A stretch of 55,189 nt of DNA from assembly GCF_001270965.1 (NCBI RefSeq), contig NZ_LGIA01000208.1, positions 1-55,189 of the forward strand, written 5' to 3'. The notes under the pieces are model-generated. The model saw only the letters and a program-made list of their open reading frames with translations, did no database searches and was not told the origin of the DNA. Within the stretch, counting starts at the first letter, position 1. Each line of letters begins with the position of its first letter. Source of the stretch: Sunxiuqinia dokdonensis (lineage in GTDB: Bacteria; Bacteroidota; Bacteroidia; Bacteroidales; Prolixibacteraceae). Both the position numbers and the translations under genes were made by a program. Positions 8,063-17,221 of the stretch are shown here, in pieces.

Positions 8063-11000
8063 TTAATCCACCTTTTTTTCAGCATCCTTTTGCCGATCTC
8101 CGTTCTCGAGCTTTCTCAGGCTGTGCAAGTAGGCTATTTCTACTTCTTCGGCTTCAAATTTTCGGCCATGCCACAACTGGTGAGTCACCCGGCGGAAATC
8201 GTTCAGAATCATGATCAGTGCCGGGAAAAACAGCAGGATAAACAAGGTTCCGAAGGCCACGCCATAAACCAGCGAAATAGCCATTGGAATGAGAAACTGG
8301 GCCTGGAAGCTTTTCTCCAGAACCAGCGGAAACAAGCCAAAGGAGGTGGTCAGGGTTGTCAGAATGATGGGCCGCAAACGGTTTTTGCCGGATTCTACGA
8401 TGGCTTCACGCACTTTCATTCCCCCTTCGATCAACAAATTGTATTTGGCCAGAAAAACTACCGCATCGTTTACAATTACGCCCGTGAGCGCAACAATCCC
8501 CCACAAACTCAGGATGGAAACCGGCTTGCCGTGAATGCCATGGCCCCAAATTGAGCCAAGCACGGCCAGCGGAATCATGATTAAAATGAGCAGTGGCTGT
8601 TCGAACGATTTGAAGTTGATCATCAAAATAAAGACAATCACCAAAAAAGCCATGGGGAAATAGATCATCATGTCGCCCATATTTCGTTGGCTTTCTTTTT
8701 GTTGGCCCTGATATTCGATTTGAATGCCGGGATGCAAGGCCGCGAGTTCCGGAATGACTGTTGCTTCAATCTGTTCCAGAATTTCGGTAACCGAAGCATC
8801 CGGGTCAGACAATTCAGCACTCACCCGAATTTCGCGTTTTCCGTTGAATCGCTGAATATTCACCGGGCCCCGTTCCAAATTGTAATCGACCAGCTCGCCC
8901 AGCGGATATTCGCCGGCAGCAGTTTTTATTTTCATGCGTTCCATTTGTCCCAGGGTGGTGCGGTCTTCACTCGGGTAGCGTACCCAAATCCGAAGTTCAT
9001 CGCGTCCTTCCTGAATACGCTGGGCCTGTCCGCCGTAAAACCCTTGTCGCACCTGGTTGGCAATGGTGGCCTCATCCAATCCAAGCATGTAAGCAATGGG
9101 TTTAAGTTTGAGGCGAACTTCCTGTTTGCCGAGCGCATTGTTATCGACCACATCTTTCAACTGGGTCATTTCTTCCAGCTTGCTCATCAGAAAGTCGCGC
9201 CCCAGTTTCAATTCGTCAATATTTCGCGAAAGCAAACTAATGGATACCGGAGCGCCAAAACGCCCCTGCGCACCAATGGTGAACTTTTCGGCTTCGACGA
9301 CAGGCCCAATCTTTTCGGTCACAAGGTTGATAATTTCGTAGGTGCTGATTCCGGTTTCTTCCGAATTTCGGGGAAATACATTGATATTTCCGGCATGTGC
9401 GCCGGTTTCCTGCCCATCGAAAGCCGTTCCCATGTTCACAAACGCGTTGTCGATGATGTCGATGGAATCATTGTACTTCTCTTTCAGCTCATCGTTCACC
9501 TCCCAAACAACTTCTTCAAATCGTTGCAAATACGTCATGGTTTGCTCCTCGCCCTGGCCGGGCGTAAAGGCCAGGTTAATGTTGAAGGAGTCAAACTCCA
9601 TCCGCGGGAAAAAGGTGGTTTTAATGATTTGCCCGCCCAATAAACCGGCCGTAATCAACACCATTGCCAAAGGAACCCCAATGACGATGTAGCGCCATTG
9701 AACAATCAGTTTCAAGACCCGGTCGTATGCATAATCGCGTAACCAGCTAAACATCCGTTCGGAGTACTTTCTGAAGCCTTTTTCTCGCGACTTTATGCTT
9801 TTTTCACTCAGCACACTGGCATTGCCAATGTGGGCCGGCAAAACAAGAAAAGCTTCGAAAAGTGAAAAGAATAAACTGAGTGAAACGATGAAGGCCATTT
9901 CACGCATCATTTCCATTTGGCCGGTAATAAAGAACAAAGGCGAAAAAGCAACAATGGTTGTTGAAATGGAGGTAACAACTGCCGGAATAACCTCGACTGT
10001 TCCATCGATGGCAGCCCGCATGGGGCTTTTTCCCATTTCGAAATGCTGGAAGATGTTTTCGCCAATCACAATCCCATCATCCACCAAAATACCAATGACC
10101 AGAATCATTCCGAAGAGTGAAATCATGTTGATGGTGACACCCATGAGGTTAGCCACAATAAACATGGCTAAAAATGAAGCCGGAATGCCCCAGGCCACCC
10201 ACAGTGCCAGGCGGGTGCTCAGCATAAATGCCAGGGCAATGACAACCAGGATGAGTCCCTGAAAGCCGTTGGTGTATAACAGGTCGAGCCGGCTGTGCAG
10301 CAATTCTAAAAAGGAAAAAGTCACCCCCACTTCTACGCCGGGATGCTCTTCGTTAAACTCTTCGATATAAGCGTGAACGTATTTGTCAATTTCTTCCAAA
10401 TCTTCAACAATCAGCTTTGAAATACTGATGGTGATCACCGGTTTGCCTTTGCGCAAACTTTTGGTGGGCACATCGGCAAATTTCTTTTTCACCTCAGCTA
10501 CATCGCGAATACGGATGAGGCTGCCATCGGTGTTGGCACGCAAAACAATGTCGCCGATTTTGTTGGGATCCGCGCTCCGTGAACGCAGCCGAATGATCAG
10601 CTCTTCCTTCATCGAACGAATTTCGCCGCCCGAAACATCGCGGTTATTCTGCGAAATGGCATTCTGCAAATCGTTAAATGTCAATCCGTAGCGAAGCAGA
10701 TTCTGCTCGCTTGCCTCCACCGAAATTTCTAACTGCGGAAAACCGTAAATATCGACCTGGCTAACTTTTCCAGAGGCCAGCATTTCTTCTTCAACTTGCT
10801 GGGCATATTCTTTCAGGGTCATCAGATCAACATCGCCCGACATGCGCAAAAACAAAGCCCGCGAGGTGGTTCGCTGCTTGAAAACAATGGGCCGCTCGGC
10901 TGCCGATGGGAAGGATGAAATTCCGTCAACCGCGTTTTTCACTTCAATGAGGGTTTCATCGATATTGATGTCGCCCGTAATTTCGATCTGGACACGGGCC

Positions 11001-11266
11001 GAGTTTTCCGAAGACGTGGAGGTGATTTCATAAATGCCCGGAATCCCGCGCACCGCTTCCTCGATCCGGGAGGTTACGCCTTCTTCCATTTCAACCGGCG
11101 AAGCTCCCGGATAAAAAACCGAAACGTAAATATTTTTTGATGGCCTTTCAGGAAAGAAAGACTTTTTCATGGTGTACATGCTTAACCCACCAACAACCAG
11201 CAGAAAGACGATGATCAGGTTAGCATAGAACGGAAATCTGACGAAAGTTTCAACTGCCTTTCTCAT
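8063..11266 (-). CDS. RND efflux pump, inner-membrane permease
   Basis: A 1067-residue AcrB/HAE1-type proton-driven transporter with the usual duplicated layout: one N-terminal span, a large periplasmic domain, a block of spans, then the same again. The fourth span has the paired aspartates (LVDDGIVIGEN) that carry protons. The tenth span reads TGVIVNDAVVFLAK, so the lysine that completes the AcrB proton relay is replaced at the aligned place, as in many Bacteroidota RND pumps. The frame is open to 11320, but the ATG at 11266 begins the conserved MRKAVETFVRFP start and overlaps the adaptor gene's end by 17 bases, suggesting coupling. Substrate unknown. Confidence 0.92.
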   Translation of the reverse strand: MRKAVETFVRFPFYANLIIVFLLVVGGLSMYTMKKSFFPERPSKNIYVSVFYPGASPVEMEEGVTSRIEEAVRGIPGIYEITSTSSENSARVQIEITGDINIDETLIEVKNAVDGISSFPSAAERPIVFKQRTTSRALFLRMSGDVDLMTLKEYAQQVEEEMLASGKVSQVDIYGFPQLEISVEASEQNLLRYGLTFNDLQNAISQNNRDVSGGEIRSMKEELIIRLRSRSADPNKIGDIVLRANTDGSLIRIRDVAEVKKKFADVPTKSLRKGKPVITISISKLIVEDLEEIDKYVHAYIEEFNEEHPGVEVGVTFSFLELLHSRLDLLYTNGFQGLILVVIALAFMLSTRLALWVAWGIPASFLAMFIVANLMGVTINMISLFGMILVIGILVDDGIVIGENIFQHFEMGKSPMRAAIDGTVEVIPAVVTSISTTIVAFSPLFFITGQMEMMREMAFIVSLSLFFSLFEAFLVLPAHIGNASVLSEKSIKSREKGFRKYSERMFSWLRDYAYDRVLKLIVQWRYIVIGVPLAMVLITAGLLGGQIIKTTFFPRMEFDSFNINLAFTPGQGEEQTMTYLQRFEEVVWEVNDELKEKYNDSIDIIDNAFVNMGTAFDGQETGAHAGNINVFPRNSEETGISTYEIINLVTEKIGPVVEAEKFTIGAQGRFGAPVSISLLSRNIDELKLGRDFLMSKLEEMTQLKDVVDNNALGKQEVRLKLKPIAYMLGLDEATIANQVRQGFYGGQAQRIQEGRDELRIWVRYPSEDRTTLGQMERMKIKTAAGEYPLGELVDYNLERGPVNIQRFNGKREIRVSAELSDPDASVTEILEQIEATVIPELAALHPGIQIEYQGQQKESQRNMGDMMIYFPMAFLVIVFILMINFKSFEQPLLILIMIPLAVLGSIWGHGIHGKPVSILSLWGIVALTGVIVNDAVVFLAKYNLLIEGGMKVREAIVESGKNRLRPIILTTLTTSFGLFPLVLEKSFQAQFLIPMAISLVYGVAFGTLFILLFFPALIMILNDFRRVTHQLWHGRKFEAEEVEIAYLHSLRKLENGDRQKDAEKKVD

Positions 11267-12428
11267 CGTGCTGTTTTTGGTTTTGGGTATTGTTATTTGC
11301 CTGGGGGTCCAGGATTTCAACTGGCGTACGTTCCTTCACATTAATCAGCGCTTCGGTCACCACATAAGTGCCTTCTTCCAGACCATCAAAAATTAGGGTT
11401 GACGTATTGACTTTGATGATATTGATTTGCGCTTTCTGGAGATAACCATCGACAACCGTAAAAACGGTGTTGGTATTGAACACCGCACTGCGCGGTATTT
11501 CCATCGCATTCGGGATGGGATATCCCGGAAACTCAACCGACAAATACTCACCGGCCAGCATTTCGGTTCCGGCTTTTGCATCCACCTTCACAAAAATGCT
11601 TCGCGACTGGGTGTTCTGATCCACAAACGCTGCTTTCCGAACTACGGTGCCGTACAAGTTATCCGCTCCAACTTTTTGCACCTTCACCCGGTGGCCCAGC
11701 TTAATCCATTTTGAAAACTCATTTTCCACGGGGACTTCCAGCTCCAGCAAATCGGTACGAATCATGCTGGCTATTTGCCCACCGGTATTCACAAAGGCTC
11801 CCACTTCGTAATTTACCTGGGTAAAGGTGCCGTCGAACGGGGCATACATGGAGTGACGCTCCAGCTTTTTTTCGTTCTGCCGGATGTTGTAATATTCATT
11901 TAAAATGCCTTGACTGGCCAGGAACACTTTTAACTTTTCGTTTTCGTAGTCCGGTAGCTCCGGAAGTTTTTCATTCAGATCAATCTCATTGAAAAACTTC
12001 AGAAACACCTCGTAGCTATCCGGAAAATCAATTCGCAGATCCGGGAGAATGTTGGTGAGGCTGTTTAAAAACACACTTTTCTTGCTTTTCAATTCCAGTT
12101 CCACTTCATCTTTATAAATGGTGGCCAAATGCGCACCCTTTCTAAATGATGCACCCTTTTTCAGACTGACCTGACCGGCCTCAATTTTCCCGGCTGCTTC
12201 TGCAATCAGTGCCACTTCGTTGCCCGAAATAACTCTGCCCTGGGCAGTCACCTCCGAAGTAATATCGCTGTAGGCAACCGGCTGGGCTGCAACATAACGT
12301 TTCACATCAGCCTCGGGACGGGTACCGGTTTCGGGCTTCATCGAAATAAAAAGCTTTGACAAAAGTGCCGATCCACCCAACAAAACAATGAGGGCTACAA
12401 CAACGAAAGTAATTTTTCTCCAATTCAT
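11250..12428 (-). CDS. RND efflux periplasmic adaptor (membrane fusion protein)
   Basis: A 392-residue adaptor of the HlyD/AcrA type: an N-terminal membrane anchor (about residues 8-27), a first lipoyl half-motif near residue 75 (IEAGQVSLKKGASFRKG), a helical hairpin in the middle, the second lipoyl half (MYAPFDGTFTQVNYEVGAFV) and C-terminal beta-barrel domains. It bridges the RND pump and the TolC channel encoded behind it. It is the first gene of the operon and faces away from nadB across a 347-base gap. No TetR/MarR-type regulator gene is adjacent. The C-terminus is polar and Gln/Asn-rich (PQANNNTQNQ). Confidence 0.9.
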   Translation of the reverse strand: MNWRKITFVVVALIVLLGGSALLSKLFISMKPETGTRPEADVKRYVAAQPVAYSDITSEVTAQGRVISGNEVALIAEAAGKIEAGQVSLKKGASFRKGAHLATIYKDEVELELKSKKSVFLNSLTNILPDLRIDFPDSYEVFLKFFNEIDLNEKLPELPDYENEKLKVFLASQGILNEYYNIRQNEKKLERHSMYAPFDGTFTQVNYEVGAFVNTGGQIASMIRTDLLELEVPVENEFSKWIKLGHRVKVQKVGADNLYGTVVRKAAFVDQNTQSRSIFVKVDAKAGTEMLAGEYLSVEFPGYPIPNAMEIPRSAVFNTNTVFTVVDGYLQKAQINIIKVNTSTLIFDGLEEGTYVVTEALINVKERTPVEILDPQANNNTQNQKQHDEKGS

Positions 12429-12548
12429 ACGATATGGTTAATCATTTTTAAGTCGTTCATTTAAACAAAATTCAGGCAAAAATTCCCATTGCAGAAACCT
12501 GTTTTCGTTTTGAGGCTTGCAAACCTATCAAAATTTTAGGAATCATCG

Positions 12549-12564
12549 GTCTTTCAGGAAAGAC
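12549..12564. promoter_or_regulatory. perfect palindrome, candidate operator
   Basis: GTCTTTC (12549-12555) and GAAAGAC (12558-12564) form a perfect inverted repeat with a two-base centre. The centre is too short for an RNA hairpin, so a dimeric repressor or activator site is more likely. It lies 120 bases from the efflux adaptor start and over 200 from nadB. Confidence 0.35.
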
Positions 12565-12735
12565 ATAAAAACAGCCTGCAGTATGAAGTCCGCAATATCT
12601 CACAATCATTACAATTCTTTGTCCGGCAAGTTGTGAATAATTCTAAACAGACGAACGAAAAGGCACGGAACTTGGCTCATCCGGGCAAAAATCAAAAACA
12701 AGGGGAAATTAATCGCCGCATAAAACACTTTTATA

Positions 12736-12743
12736 TACCTTTG
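12736..12743 (+). promoter_or_regulatory. nadB operon promoter -7 box
   Basis: TACCTTTG fits the Bacteroidota -7 consensus TAnnTTTG exactly and lies 32 bases before the nadB ATG, giving a short leader. A clear -33 TTTG is not visible. Confidence 0.6.
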
Positions 12744-12775
12744 CCTTCCTTATTTCACGTGAAGTTTCAAAGCAA

Positions 12776-14347
12776 ATGCAAGTTTTAGATTTCGACACCT
12801 TGGTCATTGGTAGCGGCCTGGCAGGTTTATCTGCTGCCTACCATGCTTCCAAATACGGAACTGTGGCCATCATCACCAAGTCGCAGCTCGACACAAGTAA
12901 CTCCTACTATGCCCAGGGTGGAATTGCTGCCGCGATTGACCCGGAAGACTCGCCTGAATTACATCTGCATGACACGATGGTTGCCGGCCGCGGACTCTGC
13001 GAAGAGGAAGCTGTAAAAGTTCTTGTGACCGAAGGACGACAGCGGATTTTGGAGCTGATTGATATGGGAATGAAGTTCGACCAGATGGACGGCAATTACG
13101 TTTTGGGACTGGAAGGCGGCCACAGCAAGCGCCGGATTTTACATGCCGGCGGAGATGCTACCGGAAAGGAAATTACCTGTTTTATGCTGCAGAAAGTCAA
13201 GGAGCAAAATAATATTCGCTCGTTTGAATACGCAGCCGTCACCGAGCTAATCATTAAAAATGGTCAATGTGTAGGCGTTCAGGCCATCGACTTTCAATCC
13301 GGGGAAAACGTCATATTCAGAAGTAAAGCCAGTATTTTGGCAACCGGCGGCCTCTCGCGGCTCTTCAGCCGGACCACCAACCCGCACACGGCAACCGGCG
13401 ATGGCATTGCTTTGGCGTACGACGCAGGTGCCCAGCTCGCCGACATGGAGTTTATCCAATTTCACCCGTCGGCACTTTTCCTGAAAAACCAGGACGCCTT
13501 TTTAATCAGCGAGGCCGTCAGGGGAGAAGGGGCCTGGCTGCTCAATACCGATGGCGAACGTTTCATGAAGGACATTCACCCCTTGGCAGAACTGGCTCCG
13601 CGCGACATTGTGGCTTTTTCGATTTACAAGCAAATGCAAAAGCAGAACAGCCCGCACATCTACTTGTCCATGAAACACCTGGATGCCGCCAAAACGAAAA
13701 CACGATTTTCAACCATCTACAATAAGTTGAAAGAATTTGGATACGATATGACCAGCGACCTGTTGCCCATTGCCCCGGCAGCCCACTACATGGTTGGCGG
13801 TATTAAAACCGACTTGAATGGGGAAACCAACATTCCAGGGCTTTTTGCCTGCGGCGAAGTGGCTTCGACCGGCGTGATGGGAGCCAACCGCCTGGCCAGC
13901 AATTCGCTGCTCGAATGCCTTGTTTTTGGCAAACGGGCCAGCGAACAAGCCGCCAAACGAAAGCCCAACGACTTGACCCAAACCGTGAAGCAGCCGTTGA
14001 CAAACGACATCACCAATGAGCAGGCTTTTCTGGAAACAAAAAATGACATTGCCGACTTGATGTCGCAAAAGGTGGGGATTGTTCGCACCGGGCAAATGCT
14101 TCGCGAGACTATTGAGCAGCTCGAAGCGATTGGCCGAAAAATTCCGAAAACAATCACGGACTACAACGAGTTGAAAGCCCGGCACATACAGCAAATTTGC
14201 CTGTTGATCGCGCAATCCGCCCTTCTGCGCGAAGAAAGCCGGGGCGGACATATCCGTGAGGATTTTCAGCACGAGTCGCCCGATTTCAGGCTTCATATTA
14301 TTCAACAAAAAAATCAAGAACCTTTTTTTATCCCGATTAAGAAATGA
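12776..14347 (+). CDS. nadB: L-aspartate oxidase
   Basis: NadB oxidises L-aspartate to iminoaspartate with FAD, the first step of de novo NAD synthesis. The 523-residue length fits the family. The FAD-binding fold starts at residue 10 (GSGLAGLSAAY). The succinate-dehydrogenase-like active-site parts are visible in QFHPSALF and EAVRGEGAWL (about residues 226-253), and the C-terminal SRGGHIRED is the family signature. Its stop overlaps the nadC start (ATGA, 14344-14347). Quinolinate synthase nadA, the partner enzyme, is not in this window. It leads an eight-gene run in the same direction. Confidence 0.95.
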   Translation: MQVLDFDTLVIGSGLAGLSAAYHASKYGTVAIITKSQLDTSNSYYAQGGIAAAIDPEDSPELHLHDTMVAGRGLCEEEAVKVLVTEGRQRILELIDMGMKFDQMDGNYVLGLEGGHSKRRILHAGGDATGKEITCFMLQKVKEQNNIRSFEYAAVTELIIKNGQCVGVQAIDFQSGENVIFRSKASILATGGLSRLFSRTTNPHTATGDGIALAYDAGAQLADMEFIQFHPSALFLKNQDAFLISEAVRGEGAWLLNTDGERFMKDIHPLAELAPRDIVAFSIYKQMQKQNSPHIYLSMKHLDAAKTKTRFSTIYNKLKEFGYDMTSDLLPIAPAAHYMVGGIKTDLNGETNIPGLFACGEVASTGVMGANRLASNSLLECLVFGKRASEQAAKRKPNDLTQTVKQPLTNDITNEQAFLETKNDIADLMSQKVGIVRTGQMLRETIEQLEAIGRKIPKTITDYNELKARHIQQICLLIAQSALLREESRGGHIREDFQHESPDFRLHIIQQKNQEPFFIPIKK

Positions 14348-15189
14348 TAACTGCCAACGAACTTGAAGCTGCAAAAAAACTAATCGCCCTGGCTTTGGAA
14401 GAAGATGTTGCCGGCGGTGATATCACGACAGACAATTTGATTCCCTCCGAAACCAGGCGCAAAGCCTACATGGTTGCCAAAGCCGACGGTGTTGTTGCGG
14501 GACTGCCCGTTGCCGAAATGGTTTTTCGCCAGCTCGACCAAAGCCTCGTGTGGAAACCTGAAGTAGCAGAAGGTGACCGGGTAAGTAACGGAACCGTTCT
14601 GGTTCGTTTCGAAGCTTCGTACCGTGCGCTGCTTACAGCCGAACGTACAGCGCTGAATTTTTTGCAGCGCCTGTCGGGCATTGCCACCATATCGGCCAGA
14701 TATGCCGACGAAGTGAAAGGCACCAACACCGTTATTCTCGACACGCGCAAAACGCTGCCCGGATTCCGTATGCTTGACAAATATGCCGTCAGAACCGGAG
14801 GGGCAACTAACCATCGCATCGGTTTATTCGATATGGTGATGATTAAGGACAACCACATTGAAGTGGCCGGGGGAATAACCGCTGCGGTGGAACAAATAAA
14901 GGCCAAAGTTCCTTCACTCATTAAAATAGAAGTGGAAACCACCAATCTGGAACAGGTAGCGGAGGCACTTGCGGCCGGCGCCGACATCATCATGCTCGAC
15001 AATATGGACAATGAGACCATGACCCAAGCCGTTCAACTGATTCAGGGAAAGGCAAAAGTTGAAGCATCAGGCAATATGACCTTAGATCGAATCAGGGGAG
15101 TTGCTTCTACAGGTGTGGACTACATTTCTATTGGAGCGCTGACACATTCGGTTCAGGCCATGGATATTAGCCAACGATTGGAAGAATAA
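14344..15189 (+). CDS. nadC: nicotinate-nucleotide pyrophosphorylase (carboxylating)
   Basis: Quinolinate phosphoribosyltransferase joins quinolinate to PRPP and decarboxylates it to nicotinate mononucleotide. The 281 residues match the family; visible signatures are DTRKTLPGFRMLDKYAV, GGATNHRIGLFD and MIKDNHI (about residues 138-176) and the C-terminal STGVDYISIGALTHS phosphate-binding segment. It is translationally coupled to nadB by ATGA and is followed after one base by coaX, so NAD and CoA precursor enzymes share one transcript. Confidence 0.95.
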   Translation: MITANELEAAKKLIALALEEDVAGGDITTDNLIPSETRRKAYMVAKADGVVAGLPVAEMVFRQLDQSLVWKPEVAEGDRVSNGTVLVRFEASYRALLTAERTALNFLQRLSGIATISARYADEVKGTNTVILDTRKTLPGFRMLDKYAVRTGGATNHRIGLFDMVMIKDNHIEVAGGITAAVEQIKAKVPSLIKIEVETTNLEQVAEALAAGADIIMLDNMDNETMTQAVQLIQGKAKVEASGNMTLDRIRGVASTGVDYISIGALTHSVQAMDISQRLEE

Positions 15190-15190
15190 A

Positions 15191-15925
15191 ATGAATTTAG
15201 TCATCGACATTGGAAACAGCCGGATTAAGCTGGCTTTGTTTAGCGAACGTGACCTCATGTTTAACGTCCCGCTGGACGAAGTGAAACCGGAGCAGGTCAA
15301 GGTTTTGCTGGATGAACACGACGATCTGAAGCATGCCATCGTTTCCTCCGTGCGCGATTATCCGGAAGAACTGAAAAGCTTCCTCGAAAATAATTTTGAG
15401 AACTTTATTGAATTGAACGCCGATACGCCGGTGCCATTAATCAATTGCTATGAAACACCGGAAACCCTGGGCAAAGACCGGCTGGCCGCTGCGGTAGGCG
15501 CTACTGAAATTTTCCCGGGGAGAAACGTACTGGTCATTGATGCCGGCACAGCCATCACCTACGAAATGGTGACGGCTGAAAATAAATACCTTGGGGGCAA
15601 CATTTCTCCGGGCCTGACAACACGTTTCAAGGCCCTTCATCATTTCACCGGAAAACTACCGCTTGTAATGCCAACAGATGATTTTCCGATATTGGGAACA
15701 AATACCCAATCGGCCATACAGGCAGGCGTGCAAATTGGACTGCTGTTCGAGGTTCAACAGTACATCGATTACTTTAACACTAATTACGAAAATTTAGAAA
15801 TCATTATTACCGGGGGCGATGCTAAATTCTTTGATAACAAATTAAAAAATTCCATCTTTGTACACTTTAATTTAACGCTCATCGGTTTAAACAGAATTCT
15901 GGAATATAATGTTAAGAAAACTTAG
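15191..15925 (+). CDS. coaX: type III pantothenate kinase
   Basis: CoaX phosphorylates pantothenate in the first step of CoA synthesis. This 244-residue protein of the ASKHA fold begins with the phosphate-binding LVIDIGNSRIKLALF (residues 3-17) and has the central VIDAGTAITYE and GGNISPGL motifs (about 115-143). Type III kinases are insensitive to CoA feedback. The gene starts one base after the nadC stop, and the following outer-membrane gene starts inside its last 17 bases, so coupling is tight in both directions. Confidence 0.93.
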   Translation: MNLVIDIGNSRIKLALFSERDLMFNVPLDEVKPEQVKVLLDEHDDLKHAIVSSVRDYPEELKSFLENNFENFIELNADTPVPLINCYETPETLGKDRLAAAVGATEIFPGRNVLVIDAGTAITYEMVTAENKYLGGNISPGLTTRFKALHHFTGKLPLVMPTDDFPILGTNTQSAIQAGVQIGLLFEVQQYIDYFNTNYENLEIIITGGDAKFFDNKLKNSIFVHFNLTLIGLNRILEYNVKKT

Positions 15926-17189
15926 AGGAATCTTCATCAGTGGATTATTCATTCTTATTGGAATGACTGCGTCCGCACAAAATAACAACACTTCATCGCC
16001 ATTTTCACGTTTCGGACTAGGAGATCTTCATTCATACTCCTTTGGGCGTTTTGCCGGCATGGGTGGTGCTTCGCTAGGCAGTCGTCACCAAGTGCAAATC
16101 AACTCGGCCAACCCGGCATCATATGGTGCAATTGATAGTTTGTCTTTTATCTTTGAGTTTGGGGCCGATGGCCGGATTTCAGAATACAAATCTGAAAATA
16201 ACAAGTTTACAACCAACGACTTTAATTTTCGGTACTTCTCCTTCAGCTTTCCGGTAACCCGATGGGCAGCAGCAACCATGGGGATTTCGCCTTACGCCGA
16301 CAAAGGCTACGAAATTTATGTCGAAGAGGAACAAGCTGGTGTCGGACGCGTGGGTTACAGTTATTTTGGAACAGGAACCATCTCAAAGGCATACTTTGGT
16401 GCAGGCTTTAATCTGACCGATGCCTTATCGGTTGGAGCAAACGTTTATTATTTGTTTGGCACGCTTAACCAAAACAACTCCATTTATTTTATTGACGACC
16501 CAGAACAATACGGATTTAACGAGACGGAACAAACCCGCATGCGCGATTTTGCCTATCTGCTTGGCGCACAATACGACATCAAATTAAAAAATAATGAATT
16601 TTTAACCCTGGGGGCAACTTTTGAGAAAAAAGCCAATTTCACGGCATTTCACACCTTGAACCAGGAGAAAATTCTGAATTACGGCGGAAGTGTTTTAACC
16701 GACTCGGTAAAAACGATTATCGATGAACCCGGCAAGATCCAGCTGCCAGCAAGCGTTGGTGTCGGGATTTCGTACACCAAGCTTAACAAACTCGAAGTCA
16801 ACGCAGACTATTACTACTCGAAATGGAGCGATGCCCGCTTTTATGGCAGCCCGGTTACTGAATTGACAAACCAAAGCCGGATTAGCCTGGGAGCTGAGTT
16901 CATACCGGAAGAAACTTCCATCCGCAGCTACTTTAAGCGTGTGCGGTATCGTGCAGGATTCCATATCGACAAATCGTACTTAAAAATTAACAATCAGCAA
17001 CTTAACGAAACTGGCATGAGTTTTGGTATAGGATTGCCGGTCACACGTTCTAAGTCAACGATCAATTTGGCAGTAGAATTTGGTAAAAGGGGAACGATCA
17101 AGGACAATCTGATTCGGGAAAATTATACCAAAATTAGCTTATATTTAAATCTGTTTGACCGCTGGTTTGTACAACGTAAATTTGACTAA
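15909..17189 (+). CDS. predicted outer-membrane beta-barrel protein
   Basis: A 426-residue exported protein with a signal peptide (residues 1-23, ending MTASAQ) and alternating aromatic/polar strands ending in phenylalanine-rich segments, typical of a 14-stranded barrel related to FadL/OmpP1-type proteins. A homologue commonly sits between coaX and the TPR/lptC genes in Bacteroidota. The ATG at 15909 overlaps coaX by 17 bases; it is the start that provides the signal peptide. The ligand is unknown. Residues 30-45 (SPFSRFGLGDLHSYSF) recur in this barrel family as I remember it. Confidence 0.7.
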   Translation: MLRKLRGIFISGLFILIGMTASAQNNNTSSPFSRFGLGDLHSYSFGRFAGMGGASLGSRHQVQINSANPASYGAIDSLSFIFEFGADGRISEYKSENNKFTTNDFNFRYFSFSFPVTRWAAATMGISPYADKGYEIYVEEEQAGVGRVGYSYFGTGTISKAYFGAGFNLTDALSVGANVYYLFGTLNQNNSIYFIDDPEQYGFNETEQTRMRDFAYLLGAQYDIKLKNNEFLTLGATFEKKANFTAFHTLNQEKILNYGGSVLTDSVKTIIDEPGKIQLPASVGVGISYTKLNKLEVNADYYYSKWSDARFYGSPVTELTNQSRISLGAEFIPEETSIRSYFKRVRYRAGFHIDKSYLKINNQQLNETGMSFGIGLPVTRSKSTINLAVEFGKRGTIKDNLIRENYTKISLYLNLFDRWFVQRKFD

Positions 17190-17221
17190 TTATAAAAAAG
17201 TGTAACTAAAATATTTTGATC

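Larger units (their letters stand above)
12429..12775. other. divergent intergenic region between efflux operon and nadB
   Basis: No gene is seen in these 347 bases. They contain a 16-base palindrome at 12549-12564 and a good -7 box for nadB at 12736-12743. No convincing promoter for the efflux operon was found on the minus strand. Confidence 0.6.

Noticed and set aside
8687-9643. Long plus-strand open frame inside the RND pump gene
   Set aside because: Antisense shadow of a gene with clear RND motifs.
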